Shown: one piece after another, positions 25,450 to 34,979 of the stretch
How the letters are laid out: each line of letters starts with the position of its first letter
Position numbering within the stretch: position 1 is the first letter of the stretch
From: Geminocystis sp. GBBB08
GTDB taxonomy: Bacteria; Cyanobacteriota; Cyanobacteriia; Cyanobacteriales; Cyanobacteriaceae
NCBI RefSeq assembly: GCF_016743215.1
Contig: NZ_VRZC01000009.1
Location: 1 to 44,155 of the forward strand
Direction: 5' to 3'
DNA: 44,155 nucleotides
Position numbers and translations under genes: made by a program
The notes under the pieces: generated by a model
Told to the model about the DNA's origin: nothing
The model's input: the letters and a program-made list of their open reading frames with translations, nothing else
Database searches by the model: none

Positions 25450-25605
25450 ATGTCTTCAGCAATAGTTGAAGTGTTCACTCTTCTTGAACTCATAAAATGT
25501 AATTTTACCTCAACGAATGAAAACACCCCCTTAACTAAGGAAGAATTGTCAGTTAAGAGGGAAAGTGAAAAAAACAAGAATCCTTTATTACAATCTTTGA
25601 TTTAA
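25450..25605 (+). CDS. Possible 51-aa small protein
   Basis: The open frame starts MSSAIVEVFTLLELIKCN and ends NKNPLLQSLI; it has a hydrophobic first half and a charged second half. It lies in the 257-bp gap between the DUF3782 gene and msrA. The preceding AATGAG is a poor ribosome-binding site. A 10-bp inverted repeat (CCCCTTAAC, then GTTAAGAGGG) lies inside it, so it may instead be a chance frame through regulatory DNA. I do not recognise the family. Confidence 0.3.
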   Translation: MSSAIVEVFTLLELIKCNFTSTNENTPLTKEELSVKRESEKNKNPLLQSLI

Positions 25606-25615
25606 GGAGGAAGTG

Positions 25616-26278
25616 TCAATAAGTTAATAAACTGACAGGGCAAGAAACATTTGTGCCACCTAAACCACAATAACCGTTAGGATTTTTTGCTAAATATTGT
25701 TGATGATAACCTTCAGCAAAATAAAATTCAGGGGCGGGAATAATTTCAGTGGTAATTTCTCCATAACCTGCTTTTTTTAATTCTTTTTGAAATAGAATTT
25801 TCGATTTTTCTGCCAAATTTTTTTGTTCATCAGAATAAGTATAAATACCTGAACGATATTGAGTACCTTTATCATTTCCTTGACGCATACCTTGAGTTGG
25901 ATCGTGATTTTCCCAAAAAACTTTTAAAAGAGTTTCATAGGTTATGGTATCAGGATCATAAACTACTCTCACGACTTCATTATGCCCTGTTCTACCGCTA
26001 CAAACTTCCTCATAGCTAGGATTTGGGGTAAAACCAGCAGCATAGCCTACCGCAGTGAGATAATTGACTTTTTCTAACTGCAAAAATTTTCTCTCAGCAC
26101 CCCAAAAACAACCCATGCCAAACATCGCTATTTTCATCGTTTCAGGATAAGGAGGAGTCATGGGATTTCCGTTAACATAATGTTGCTTCGGAATAGGCAT
26201 ACTATTACTTCTACCGGGTAATGCTTCCTCTGGGGTAGGTAAAGTTAATTTTTTGTCTCCGAGTCCAAATAAAAACAT
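25616..26278 (-). CDS. msrA: Peptide-methionine (S)-S-oxide reductase
   Basis: 220 aa. Catalytic Cys57 lies in [15 protein letters not shown], followed by [52 protein letters not shown] and [20 protein letters not shown]. Two C-terminal cysteines (in NGYCGLGG and NVSCPVS) are the likely recycling pair for thioredoxin. It repairs oxidised methionine in the cytosol. The 45-aa N-terminal extension before the core is typical of the longer MsrA form. Confidence 0.95.
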   Translation of the reverse strand: MFLFGLGDKKLTLPTPEEALPGRSNSMPIPKQHYVNGNPMTPPYPETMKIAMFGMGCFWGAERKFLQLEKVNYLTAVGYAAGFTPNPSYEEVCSGRTGHNEVVRVVYDPDTITYETLLKVFWENHDPTQGMRQGNDKGTQYRSGIYTYSDEQKNLAEKSKILFQKELKKAGYGEITTEIIPAPEFYFAEGYHQQYLAKNPNGYCGLGGTNVSCPVSLLTY

Positions 26279-26355
26279 GATTTTTAATTAATAATTGAGA
26301 TAATAGGCGGTAAATGATCTTTATAATTGATTGTGCCTTAATTCAGTATAAACAT

Positions 26356-26778
26356 ATGCTTAAAGTTTTTGTTTATGGCACGTTAAAACCTAATGGGAAA
26401 TATTACCAAATGTATTGTCAAGGGAAAACTTTACAAGAAACAAAATGTTGGGCAAAGGGACGATTATTTGCTTTACCGATGGGTTATCCCGCTATAATTG
26501 AAGGAGATAATCAAGTTTTTGGCTATTTACTCTCTTTTGCTTCCGTTAAAGACTTAGAAAATTTAGACGAGTTAGAAGGTTATGTCGGTAAAAATTCTCC
26601 TTTCAATGAATATCATCGACAAAAAATAATGGTCTATAATGACGCTAATTACCCTTTAGATGAGGCTTGGACATATTTTATGACAGAAGAAAAAGTAAAG
26701 GTTTTAAAGGGTATTTTCTTGCCTTCTGGATGGTGGGATGAGGAATCACAGGCAAGATGCTTGTTTCACCAGAAATGA
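26356..26778 (+). CDS. Gamma-glutamylcyclotransferase (AIG2-like) family protein
   Basis: 140 aa from ATG 26356 (MLKVFVYGTLKPNGK); an upstream ATG at 26314 would add 14 unlikely residues. The signature YGTLKPN substrate loop is at the start, and the catalytic-type Glu is in LDELEGY. The C-terminus (SQARCLFHQK) is encoded by a direct repeat that recurs 37 bp later, so the end of the protein has been shaped by a repeat. The substrate is unknown. Confidence 0.8.
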   Translation: MLKVFVYGTLKPNGKYYQMYCQGKTLQETKCWAKGRLFALPMGYPAIIEGDNQVFGYLLSFASVKDLENLDELEGYVGKNSPFNEYHRQKIMVYNDANYPLDEAWTYFMTEEKVKVLKGIFLPSGWWDEESQARCLFHQK

Positions 26779-26806
26779 AAAATTACAGGCAAGATGCTTG
26801 TTTCAC
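26748..26806. repeat. Pair of direct repeats, GGCAAGATGCTTGTTTCAC
   Basis: Two identical 22-bp copies (26748-26769 and 26785-26806), 37 bp apart. The first lies within the 3' end of the GGCT-like gene. The unit contains a small dyad, CAAG/CTTG. Confidence 0.85.
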
Positions 26807-26892
26807 GGGGGATGAGATTAGGAGATGGCAAGAATGTTTAAATACTGCTATATATTAGATGTTTATTCTTGATTTTTTATTATTAGTGTACT

Positions 26893-27840
26893 ATGACTCA
26901 AGTTTCTTTAATTAAAGCTCAATCTTACAATTTAAAAGAATTACGCACTTCTTTAGAAAATTTACTTGCTCCTTTAGGTGGTATATCTGCTTTCGTAAAA
27001 AAAGACGATCGAGTATTGCTAAAACCTAATTTATTAACTGCTTCTCGCCCCACGAAAGAATGTACTACTCGCAAAGAAATAGTTTATTGTATTGCTCAGA
27101 TGGTGCTAGAAGTTGGCGGAAAACCATTTCTCGGGGATAGCCCAGCTTTTGGTAGTGCCAAGGGTGTAGCCAAAGCTAACGGTTATTTACCCCTATGTGA
27201 AGAGTTAAATTTGCCAATTATCGAGTTTAATGGCCAAAAATACCCTATTGATAACCATAATTTTCAGAATCTGCGGTTATCGAAAGAGGCTATGGAAGCG
27301 GATGTAATTATCAATTTACCAAAAATTAAGTCTCATATGCAGTTAACTATGACAATGGGAGTAAAAAATTTATTTGGTTGTGTGCCAGGTAAAATGAAGG
27401 CATGGTGGCACATGGAAGCTGGAAAAGATGCTAGTCGTTTTGGAGAAATGTTGGTAGAAACCGCTAAGGCTATCAATCCTGATTTGACTATTATTGATGG
27501 TATCATCGCCCATGAAGGAAATGGACCTAGTGCTGGAGAGCCTAGGGAATTAGGTATTTTAGGTGCTTCTAATAATGTTTTTGCGCTTGATGTCGCCATC
27601 GCTGATATACTAAATGTATCGTCAGAAATAGTGCCTACTTTAGTCGCACAAAAAAAATTAGGCTTATTAAGTGATCTAAAAGACATTGAATTTCCTTTAC
27701 TTAAGCCAGAAGATTTGTTAGTAGAAAATTGGCAATTACCATCTGCATTAATGCCCATAGATTTTGGCCTACCTAGAGTATTAAAATCTACTTTTAAACA
27801 TCTTTATATTAAGTTTATTAAAGAAACAGTGGGGCAATAG
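26893..27840 (+). CDS. DUF362 domain protein
   Basis: 315 aa. It opens MTQVSLIKAQSYN and has VLLKPNLLTASRPTKECTT (the KPN strand typical of DUF362), GDSPAFGSAKGVAK, the NLPKIKSHMQLTMTMGVKN motif and GCVPGKMKAWWH. The family is linked to Fe-S cluster or flavin-dependent chemistry, but no CxxCxxC ferredoxin motif is visible here. It is followed after 23 bp by a small membrane protein gene; they may form an operon. The function is unknown. Confidence 0.8.
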   Translation: MTQVSLIKAQSYNLKELRTSLENLLAPLGGISAFVKKDDRVLLKPNLLTASRPTKECTTRKEIVYCIAQMVLEVGGKPFLGDSPAFGSAKGVAKANGYLPLCEELNLPIIEFNGQKYPIDNHNFQNLRLSKEAMEADVIINLPKIKSHMQLTMTMGVKNLFGCVPGKMKAWWHMEAGKDASRFGEMLVETAKAINPDLTIIDGIIAHEGNGPSAGEPRELGILGASNNVFALDVAIADILNVSSEIVPTLVAQKKLGLLSDLKDIEFPLLKPEDLLVENWQLPSALMPIDFGLPRVLKSTFKHLYIKFIKETVGQ

Positions 27841-27863
27841 AACAAAGTGAAAGTAACTAAAAA

Positions 27864-28301
27864 ATGAATTTATTATTATATATAATAGAGAACTTTCTCA
27901 GAATTTTTGGTTTATTTTGGATTGCCGGAGGTATTTTGGCTTTAAAAACGGCAAAAGAATCTTGTTTTCTGGATACCTGTCTTGAACAAATACAACAAAA
28001 AAAAGTTGATCATTTAGTTACTAACTTTATGTTTATTGGTGGTTTCTTAACCTTATTAAGTGGTATTGGTTTATTAATCAATAATGATGGAGTAGTTATA
28101 ATTTTAGTCACTTTAATTATTAGTCAATTAATTTACTTTAATATCAAAAAACGAAAATTTATGAGGGCAGAATCGGAAGAAGAAAGAGAAGAATATTCTA
28201 TAAACTCTTCTACTTATAATGCCTTTTTAACTTCAATTTATTTAAGCATAATTGTCACCATCAAAATTATTTTGAAAAGAAGTATCGATTTATTTAATTA
28301 A
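27864..28301 (+). CDS. Small integral membrane protein of unknown function
   Basis: 145 aa with about four hydrophobic segments (roughly 5-27, 50-70, 74-95 and 122-138) separated by short charged loops, including a charged KKRKFMRAESEEEREE stretch before the last. There is no family motif that I recognise. It starts 23 bp after the DUF362 stop, so it is probably co-transcribed. Confidence 0.65.
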   Translation: MNLLLYIIENFLRIFGLFWIAGGILALKTAKESCFLDTCLEQIQQKKVDHLVTNFMFIGGFLTLLSGIGLLINNDGVVIILVTLIISQLIYFNIKKRKFMRAESEEEREEYSINSSTYNAFLTSIYLSIIVTIKIILKRSIDLFN

Positions 28302-28353
28302 GGGTTGCCTCATAGTATTTTCGGGATAGGCACCCTTGCAATGAGATGGCTGC

Positions 28354-28507
28354 CCCTTGTTAGAATGAGAGTATGTAATTGTATAATACTTACCTATTTT
28401 TTGAGGTGTTAGCTATCAGCTTTCAGTGGTCAGCTTTAAGGTATAGTAAGATTTATAGATTTATTTTTTAATCTTTAATTCTTCACGAATGATTTAGGAT
28501 TGCTATA
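28354..28507. repeat. Two intergenic repeat fragments
   Basis: 28354-28404 (CCCTTGTTAGAATGAGAG and on) matches 31086-31137 with few changes. 28442-28507 is a 66-bp degenerate MITE whose right end, ATGATTTAGGATTGCTATA, matches the element at 30927-31063. An AGCTATCAGCTTTCAG tract lies between them. Together they occupy most of the 219-bp gap. Confidence 0.65.
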
Positions 28508-28520
28508 TCATGCTCATTAA

Positions 28521-29321
28521 ATGAATCATTTATTAATTTTCGATCAATCTTTTTCTCTTACTACCTTAATTAAGACACAATTAAACTCTCTTTATGACTT
28601 ATCCAATATTCAGTTTTCTATAGATTTAAGTAAAAATAAGGATAACATTACCTATAAAACTTGTCTTTGTTTATCTTTAACACAAATTCAGACACAACCT
28701 CCTTTATATTTAGCTCAAAATATAGCTAATATTTTTAATCAAAGTTATTCCAAACAAGATATATTTGTTAAAGTTTCTGATGATATTTGGCTAGAATTTA
28801 TTATTGGCGATCGCCTTATCAATCAGTGGTTAAATGAAGTAAATAAAATCGAATTTTTAGAATTAAAAACCAGCATAAAAAATAAAAAAAATCAAGTAAA
28901 TTTTATTAATTATTATATCCATGCCCGTTGTTGTTCAATTTTAAAATCTGCCCATGAAGATAATATAATTAAGATCAATAACTTAAAATTTACTATCAAT
29001 CAATGGTGTATAGAAAAACCGAGTATGATTAACTATCAAGTTTTATCTTTGTCAGCAGCAAGTTATGAACAAAAATTGATTAGAGAATTAATACTGATAA
29101 CTGAAAAAATGGCTAATAATAAACTTAACTATCAAACATCTTTAATTAATTTAGGTAAAGCAATATTAGATGTCGAATGTTATTGTCGAATTTGGGGAGA
29201 AATAAAAATAAAAAACTTAAAAATCTCTCAAGCTAGATTAGGATTAATTGCCATTGGTTTATACTATTACCAAAATCTTTTTTATATTCAATTTCAACAA
29301 GATTTACCGTTAGAGATTTAA
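28521..29321 (+). CDS. Stand-alone DALR (arginyl-tRNA-synthetase anticodon-binding-like) domain protein
   Basis: 266 aa. The C-terminal half has the DALR pattern: YYIHARCCSILKSAHE, then helices ending ARLGLIAIGLYYYQNLF, like the anticodon-binding domain of ArgS. There are no HIGH/KMSKS catalytic motifs. The N-terminal half (DLSKNKDNITYKTCL, then LAQNIANIFNQ) resembles the ArgS N-terminal additional domain. It may bind tRNA or regulate arginine-linked metabolism; the function is unknown. A MITE remnant ends 14 bp before the start. Confidence 0.7.
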   Translation: MNHLLIFDQSFSLTTLIKTQLNSLYDLSNIQFSIDLSKNKDNITYKTCLCLSLTQIQTQPPLYLAQNIANIFNQSYSKQDIFVKVSDDIWLEFIIGDRLINQWLNEVNKIEFLELKTSIKNKKNQVNFINYYIHARCCSILKSAHEDNIIKINNLKFTINQWCIEKPSMINYQVLSLSAASYEQKLIRELILITEKMANNKLNYQTSLINLGKAILDVECYCRIWGEIKIKNLKISQARLGLIAIGLYYYQNLFYIQFQQDLPLEI

Positions 29322-29453
29322 GCATTTTTCCATTTTTCTCTCGCAAAGGCACAAAGAAAAGCACAAAAGTAAGATAGAAATCTAATCTTAATGGCAAAGA
29401 AATGTTAAGTTAATTTTAATATCTATACTTTAACTTAACTTTTTAAATCCATC

Positions 29454-30857
29454 ATGACAAATCCTTTTCTCACCCTTGAATATGAAACAGCTATGGAAAA
29501 TTTAGGCGATGATTATTATGATGAAGTTGCCGCCGCAGAATTTCCTCAACATATTCTCAGATTTGCTAACTATGATTTATTATCTTTCATGGGTTTAGAG
29601 AAAAATTCTGTTACCGAAAATGATTGGATAGAAGCCTTCGGCAAATTTCAGGGAATACGCTCATTTTTAGCTTTAAAATATCATGGTTATCAATTTGGTG
29701 CTTATAATCCCCAATTAGGTGATGGTAGAGGCTTTTTATATGGACAAATTAGAGGAATTGATGGTAGTCTATACGATTTTGGCACAAAAGGATCAGGAAG
29801 AACACCCTATTCTCGCACCGCAGACGGCAGACTTACTCTTAAAGGCGGTGTCAGAGAAGTTATTGCTGGTGAAGCTTTACATCGTTTAGGTGTTAATACT
29901 TCCCGTTGTTTTTCCTTAATTGAAACGGGAGAATCTTTATGGCGTGGAGATGAGCCGTCACCGACTCGTAGTTCTGTTATGGTTAGGTTTAGTCAATCTC
30001 ATATTCGCTTTGGTAGTTTTGAAAGGCTATATTATTTTAAACGCCCTGATTTGATCAAAAATTTATTAGATCATGTAATTTATTATTATTATCCTCATTT
30101 AACCACTTCCGAAAATCCTTACATCGAGTTTTATAGAGAATTAGTCCAAAGAATAGCATTATTAGCCGCACAATGGATGGCCGCAGGTTTTTGTCACGGA
30201 GTATTAAATACTGATAATATGTCTATTACAGGAGAAAGTTTCGATTACGGTCCTTATGGTTTTATTAATACTTATGATCCCTTTTTTGTGGCTGCTTACT
30301 TTGATTACGGTGGAAGATATAGTTATGGAAATCAACCCTTAATTTGTAAGTTGAATTTAGAGTTATTACAAAAACCCCTTGCTTTACTTATTCCTTATCA
30401 AGATTTACAGGCACAATTAACTAATTATGATCAATATTATCAGCAATTTTATCAAAGTTTGATGCTCAGAAAATTAGGGTTTAAAAATCTACCTGATAAT
30501 TTAGGCAAAAAGTTAGTCGAAGAAACCGTTAATTTATTAAAGGAAAGTCAAGTTAGTTATCCTAAATTTTTTGCTGATTTAGCCACTCAATTTAATTATG
30601 GTTGGCATGAAAATCATAATTTAATTTTAGAAAATAGCGACATTAATTCAGCTAACTTAGAACTATGGAAAAAACTATATCATCAAGCCTTAGAAAATTT
30701 TGTTAGAGAAGAATTAGATAATATTCAAGATACTCTTAATCAATATAATCCTCAAATTGTACCTGTTAGAAATATTATTGAAGATATTTGGCAACCGATA
30801 ACTACTGAAGATAATTGGCAACCTTTTTATGATTTATTAGATAAGATTAAACATTAA
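29454..30857 (+). CDS. selO: Protein adenylyltransferase SelO (YdiU)
   Basis: 467 aa pseudokinase-fold AMPylase that transfers AMP to protein hydroxyls. Key stretches present: [33 protein letters not shown], the Mg-binding [10 protein letters not shown] and FDYGPYGF. The length fits the bacterial family (about 460-490). The gap before it contains a degenerate CTCGCAAAGGCACAAAG fragment near 29338. Monocistronic. A role in oxidative stress is known for the family. Confidence 0.93.
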   Translation: MTNPFLTLEYETAMENLGDDYYDEVAAAEFPQHILRFANYDLLSFMGLEKNSVTENDWIEAFGKFQGIRSFLALKYHGYQFGAYNPQLGDGRGFLYGQIRGIDGSLYDFGTKGSGRTPYSRTADGRLTLKGGVREVIAGEALHRLGVNTSRCFSLIETGESLWRGDEPSPTRSSVMVRFSQSHIRFGSFERLYYFKRPDLIKNLLDHVIYYYYPHLTTSENPYIEFYRELVQRIALLAAQWMAAGFCHGVLNTDNMSITGESFDYGPYGFINTYDPFFVAAYFDYGGRYSYGNQPLICKLNLELLQKPLALLIPYQDLQAQLTNYDQYYQQFYQSLMLRKLGFKNLPDNLGKKLVEETVNLLKESQVSYPKFFADLATQFNYGWHENHNLILENSDINSANLELWKKLYHQALENFVREELDNIQDTLNQYNPQIVPVRNIIEDIWQPITTEDNWQPFYDLLDKIKH

Positions 30858-30891
30858 GATTTGTGAAAAATATTTTCGATTATTTATAACT

Positions 30892-30912
30892 ACTTAGGGG
30901 TGCGTCAAAAAG
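30892..30912. repeat. Dispersed TTAGGGGTGCGTCAAAAAG element, copy 2
   Basis: Identical over 19 bp with 17669-17687. Here it lies 15 bp upstream of the complete MITE and 35 bp after selO. Confidence 0.75.
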
Positions 30913-30926
30913 TATTTTGATGAGAA

Positions 30927-31063
30927 TATAGCAATCCTAAATCAGTTATGAAATATTTAAAGATAGGAAATAATGTTTTACCTATTATTCAACAAGGGGT
31001 TTAAACCCCTTGCCTTTAAATTTGTAGTCCTTATTTTGCTACGAATCATTTAGGATTGCTATA
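30927..31063. mobile_element. Complete 137-bp MITE-like element
   Basis: Terminal inverted repeats TATAGCAATCCTAAAT at both ends. The core contains the perfect 20-bp palindrome CAAGGGGTTTAAACCCCTTG (30993-31012). It matches 16854-17099 in inverted orientation. It has no ORF. Confidence 0.85.
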
Positions 31064-31074
31064 GGCAATGGGTA

Positions 31075-31162
31075 ATGGGTTTAAGCCCATTGTTAGAATT
31101 AGAGTATCTAATTATATACTACTTACCTATTTTTTGACTAAACAAGAGGTTTAAACCCCTTG
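31075..31162. repeat. GGGTTTAAACCC-type palindromes downstream of the MITE
   Basis: AATGGGTTTAAGCCCATT (31075-31092) and CAAGAGGTTTAAACCCCTTG (31143-31162) are two more members of the palindrome family. Between them is the copy of the 28354 repeat. The rest of the 442-bp gap (31163-31299) has no feature I can support. Confidence 0.7.
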
Positions 31163-31299
31163 CTAAAACTACGTATTTTTTTGTTGATGTAGTGTGTTAA
31201 AATTATTGATTCTTATAGTCTTCAGATTCTCAACAGCAGACTCTACTTAGGTGGTGCGGTTGGGAATCAGATTAATTTTTTTCAAGAAATTTATTCAAT

Positions 31300-34200
31300 T
31301 TATTGCCTGTCAAGATTACGCCAGTCTCCTAGGGGAATAAATGCCCCCCAATGCACTGGATGGCTAAATTTTTCACTTTTTAACATCTCTAATTGTACTT
31401 GACGTAGTGCTTCTGATCTACCTTCTCCTTTCATTAATCTTTTATAATAATTCGTCATTAATTCTTGAGTAGTAATATCAAATACATCCCATAAACTCAT
31501 TAGTTGGCTTTCAGCCCCAGCTAATACAAATGCTCTTCTTAAACCATATACTCCTTCACCATTTCTGACATCCCCAATTCCCGTTTGACAAGCGGATAAA
31601 ACTACTAATTTTGTACCCCATAAATATAAACTAGAAGCATCTAAAGCCGTTAACGCACCATCCATTTTATTATCAGCAGGATTAAATCCAGCAAAAGCTA
31701 ACCCTGATCTTAATAAAGGATTTTCACTTTGAATTATGGTAAGCTGATTTTGAGAGTTAATCTGATTAGAGGTAGTTGTTTTTTCCTCTTTGTTAGGTAA
31801 GAAGAAACCATGGGTAGCAAGATGAAGAATTTGAGGTGCTTTTACTTTGATAATATTTTCCGCTAAGGCTTGATTTTCTGTGTAAACTTGAGGATGAGAT
31901 AGTAAAGGAATAATTGCATTAGCTTCTCCTTTTGTACCTTCTAAAGCACTGCAACACCATGCTAATTGATCTAAATCTCCTGAGCGTTTACTATTTTTTC
32001 CTCTACTAACACTGGCTATCAAAGTTTCATCCTTCTCTAAATTATATGTTGGATTGGCAACGATAACTGCACCAGATTGTGGTTTAAATTGAGTTTCTAA
32101 TCTTAATAAATCTCTACCACTGGTAAGATAACTGATAGAGTAATTTTCGACTAAATATTTACCTTGATCATCTTTTAATGCTACAAAAGGAATCAGATTC
32201 AGTTGACTATCAGGAGAAATCAAAAGAGTTTTTTTATCCTGAAGAAGTGGTAACAGTGGTTTAAATATTAATTGATAGAGTGTTTGGGCATTATTGTTTA
32301 AATCTTCTGGTTTACCGATGTCGGCTAAATCAATGCGGAATTTTTCAATAATGTTATCAACTATTTGTGTTTCTCCTAAATCAATGGCTTGAGGTTCACC
32401 TTCATTGAGTAATACATAAGCTACATAATGAGGATTATCCATTGTTTTTGTTTTCAGGTTATAGGGGTTATAAACCAGATATTCAATTAAAGCTGTATTT
32501 TTAGGAATCGCTTTTTGTACACTTTCGATAGTTATGGGTTGATTTATAGTGCGAAATTCATTACTTTTAGAAGATAAATCTGCTTCTAATTGACGAATAT
32601 TTTGCTCTAAATTGTTGATTAATTCTTGATAAACTGAAGGATTAAGTTTACCAATACCTTCAAAAGAAAGAGATGCTAATTGACTTCTTTTTTGGGCAAG
32701 ATTATCAAAAAGAGTTTGTATTTCTGGTGTCTGTTTTTGTCGTAAGGTAACAATTATATTGCTTAGTGCATCTAAGACTCTTCCTTTTCTTCTAAGTATT
32801 GTGGTTAAAGCTAAACGGGCGGCTTGAGGATTATTAGGGGCGGCGGTTAAATGTATAGTGCTGGCAACGTTAGTTGAATCTACCAGAGTATTAATGTATG
32901 CTTGTTTACGAGATTCATCGCCAATAGTATTCAGAAAATCTGTCAGTCTATCTTCTTCAATATCAGTGCCTTGGGTTAAGTAATCAATGGCTAGATTTAT
33001 TTTATTTTCTTCCCAGTAAAATCCTGCTAAGTTATTGAGTAAAGTGGCAATATTCGGATGTTTTTCTCCTAAGGTTTGTTTATAAATCTCTAAACTTTCT
33101 TGAAAAAGAGTTTCTGCTTTTGTATAATTTGACTGTAGTTGATATAGTAAAGCTAAATTATTGAGAGATTGTGCAATATCAGAATGTTTTTCTCCTAATA
33201 ATTTTTTTCTAATAGCTAAAGACTTTTCATATAAAAGTTGTGCTTCTTTATATCTTTTCTGTAAACGATATAACTCTGCCAAATTATTTAGAGAAGTAGC
33301 CGTATCAGGATTATTTTCCCCTAGTATTTTCTCATATATAGCTAATGATTCTTTATAAAGAGGCTCAGCTTTTTCAAGCATTCCTTGTTCATGATACATC
33401 AAAGCTAAATTATTGAGAGATTGAGCTATATCTATATGATTTTCCCCTAATATTTTTTTCCGAGTAGTTAACACTTGTAAATAAAGAGGCTCTGCTGACT
33501 TATAATTTCCTTGTGAACGATATAATTCACTTAAATTATTCAATGCGGTTAAAGTATCTGGATGATTTTCTCCTAATACTTTTTGATAAATAGCTAAAGC
33601 TTGTTGATAAAACGATTCTGCTTCCTGATAATTTCCTTGGGCAAAATAGATTAAAGCTAAATTATTCAAAGATTGTGCCGTATCAGGATGATTTTCCCCT
33701 AAAACTTCTTTACGAATCCCTAAGGCTTGTTGATAAAGAGATTCCGCTTCTTGATAATTGCCGAGAGAAAAATATAGTAACCCAAAATTATTTAATGATT
33801 GAGCAATAGTAGGATGTTTTTCTCCTAATATTTTTTTACTAATATTTAATGATTCTTGATAATAGGATTTTGCTTTTTCATAGTCACCTTTAAAACGATA
33901 TAATTCTGCTAAATTATTAACCAAAACTGCTACATCAGGATGATTTTCACCGAATATTGCTTTTTTTATCCTTAATGCTTGTTGGTAAAGTGGTTCAGCT
34001 TTTTCATAATTGCCTTGGGTATAGTATAATAAAGCTAAATTATTCAGAAATATGGCACTATCAGGATTATCTTCTCCAGATACTTCTTTAGCGATACTTA
34101 ATGCTTGTAGATAAAAAGATTCTGCTGGTGGATAATTTCCTTGTAAACGCTGTAAATCACCTAAATTATTTAATAAAGTCGCAACAGTTAAGTTTTTTTC

Positions 34201-34731
34201 TCCTGATACTTTTTTTGTGATAGTTAAGGCTTGTTGATAAAAAGATTCAGCTTCCCTATAATTTCCTTGGATATGTTGTACTTTTCCTAAATTATTCAGA
34301 AAAATAGCTGTATTTAAAGTATCTTCCTTAGAAATATTTTTGATAATCATTAATGCTTGTTGATAAAAAGATTCTGCTTTTTTATAATCTCCTACAGCAA
34401 AATATAATTCTCCTAAATTATTTATCAACACGGCTGTATAAACATTATTTTCCCCCAACCCTTCTTTAACGATAGCTAATATTTTTTCCATCACAGAAAT
34501 AGCTTCTCGGTAATTCCCTTTTTGCAACAATTCTTCCATTTGAGTGTTTAATTTTTCTACCTCAGCAACTTTTGCTTCATCCTCAGAATTTGTTTGAGCG
34601 ATGATATTTTGTTGGGTATTATTTTGATTTTGAGCGATAGTTTTAATAGGTAAAATTACAAACGAAATTAATGCTAAAGTTATCCCCAAGATTAAAGATT
34701 TTGAAGGATACAGATTAATTGATTTACTCAT
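31300..34731 (-). CDS. Secreted/periplasmic TPR-CHAT protease-like protein
   Basis: 1143 aa. The N-terminus is a signal peptide or anchor (hydrophobic run about 10-33, then AQNQN). Thirteen consecutive 42-residue kinesin-light-chain-type TPRs follow (about residues 53-595; nucleotides ~32946-34575), each built on LNNLAxLY-QGNYxxAExxYQQAL. A linker leads to a C-terminal CHAT caspase-like domain with the catalytic dyad visible: His974 (LHLATHGFF) and Cys1048 (LSACQTGIGDVRNGEG). Many cyanobacteria carry such proteins; the substrates are unknown. No CRISPR or other defence partner is nearby. Confidence 0.92.
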   Translation of the reverse strand: MSKSINLYPSKSLILGITLALISFVILPIKTIAQNQNNTQQNIIAQTNSEDEAKVAEVEKLNTQMEELLQKGNYREAISVMEKILAIVKEGLGENNVYTAVLINNLGELYFAVGDYKKAESFYQQALMIIKNISKEDTLNTAIFLNNLGKVQHIQGNYREAESFYQQALTITKKVSGEKNLTVATLLNNLGDLQRLQGNYPPAESFYLQALSIAKEVSGEDNPDSAIFLNNLALLYYTQGNYEKAEPLYQQALRIKKAIFGENHPDVAVLVNNLAELYRFKGDYEKAKSYYQESLNISKKILGEKHPTIAQSLNNFGLLYFSLGNYQEAESLYQQALGIRKEVLGENHPDTAQSLNNLALIYFAQGNYQEAESFYQQALAIYQKVLGENHPDTLTALNNLSELYRSQGNYKSAEPLYLQVLTTRKKILGENHIDIAQSLNNLALMYHEQGMLEKAEPLYKESLAIYEKILGENNPDTATSLNNLAELYRLQKRYKEAQLLYEKSLAIRKKLLGEKHSDIAQSLNNLALLYQLQSNYTKAETLFQESLEIYKQTLGEKHPNIATLLNNLAGFYWEENKINLAIDYLTQGTDIEEDRLTDFLNTIGDESRKQAYINTLVDSTNVASTIHLTAAPNNPQAARLALTTILRRKGRVLDALSNIIVTLRQKQTPEIQTLFDNLAQKRSQLASLSFEGIGKLNPSVYQELINNLEQNIRQLEADLSSKSNEFRTINQPITIESVQKAIPKNTALIEYLVYNPYNLKTKTMDNPHYVAYVLLNEGEPQAIDLGETQIVDNIIEKFRIDLADIGKPEDLNNNAQTLYQLIFKPLLPLLQDKKTLLISPDSQLNLIPFVALKDDQGKYLVENYSISYLTSGRDLLRLETQFKPQSGAVIVANPTYNLEKDETLIASVSRGKNSKRSGDLDQLAWCCSALEGTKGEANAIIPLLSHPQVYTENQALAENIIKVKAPQILHLATHGFFLPNKEEKTTTSNQINSQNQLTIIQSENPLLRSGLAFAGFNPADNKMDGALTALDASSLYLWGTKLVVLSACQTGIGDVRNGEGVYGLRRAFVLAGAESQLMSLWDVFDITTQELMTNYYKRLMKGEGRSEALRQVQLEMLKSEKFSHPVHWGAFIPLGDWRNLDRQ

Positions 34732-34979
34732 TTAAAGAATAACTCATTGACTAGGGTTAAAATTTTATAACTAATAGTCTTTGATTTTAATAGTAATAAT
34801 CAGATTTTTCAAGCATTACCTCATTAATAAAATTAAATCTCTTACACAATAAAAGTATCATTAAACTAAAGTAATTTAAGATAAATTCTCCTCACTATTG
34901 CCTATTACTGAAACTTTTACAAGAAGTCTATTCTGTCGTTATGATTAGATTAGTAAAATTTATTTTTGATAAAAGTCTG

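Noticed and set aside
25527-25561. Intrinsic terminator (CCCCTTAAC, then GTTAAGAGGG) between the DUF3782 gene and msrA
   Set aside because: The loop is about 15 nt and no clean U-tract follows on either strand; listed only as an inverted repeat within the small ORF.
31300-34731. CRISPR-associated TPR-CHAT (Csx29-like) effector
   Set aside because: It has a signal peptide and no CRISPR array, Cas7-11 or target gene nearby; the regular TPR type is common in cyanobacteria.
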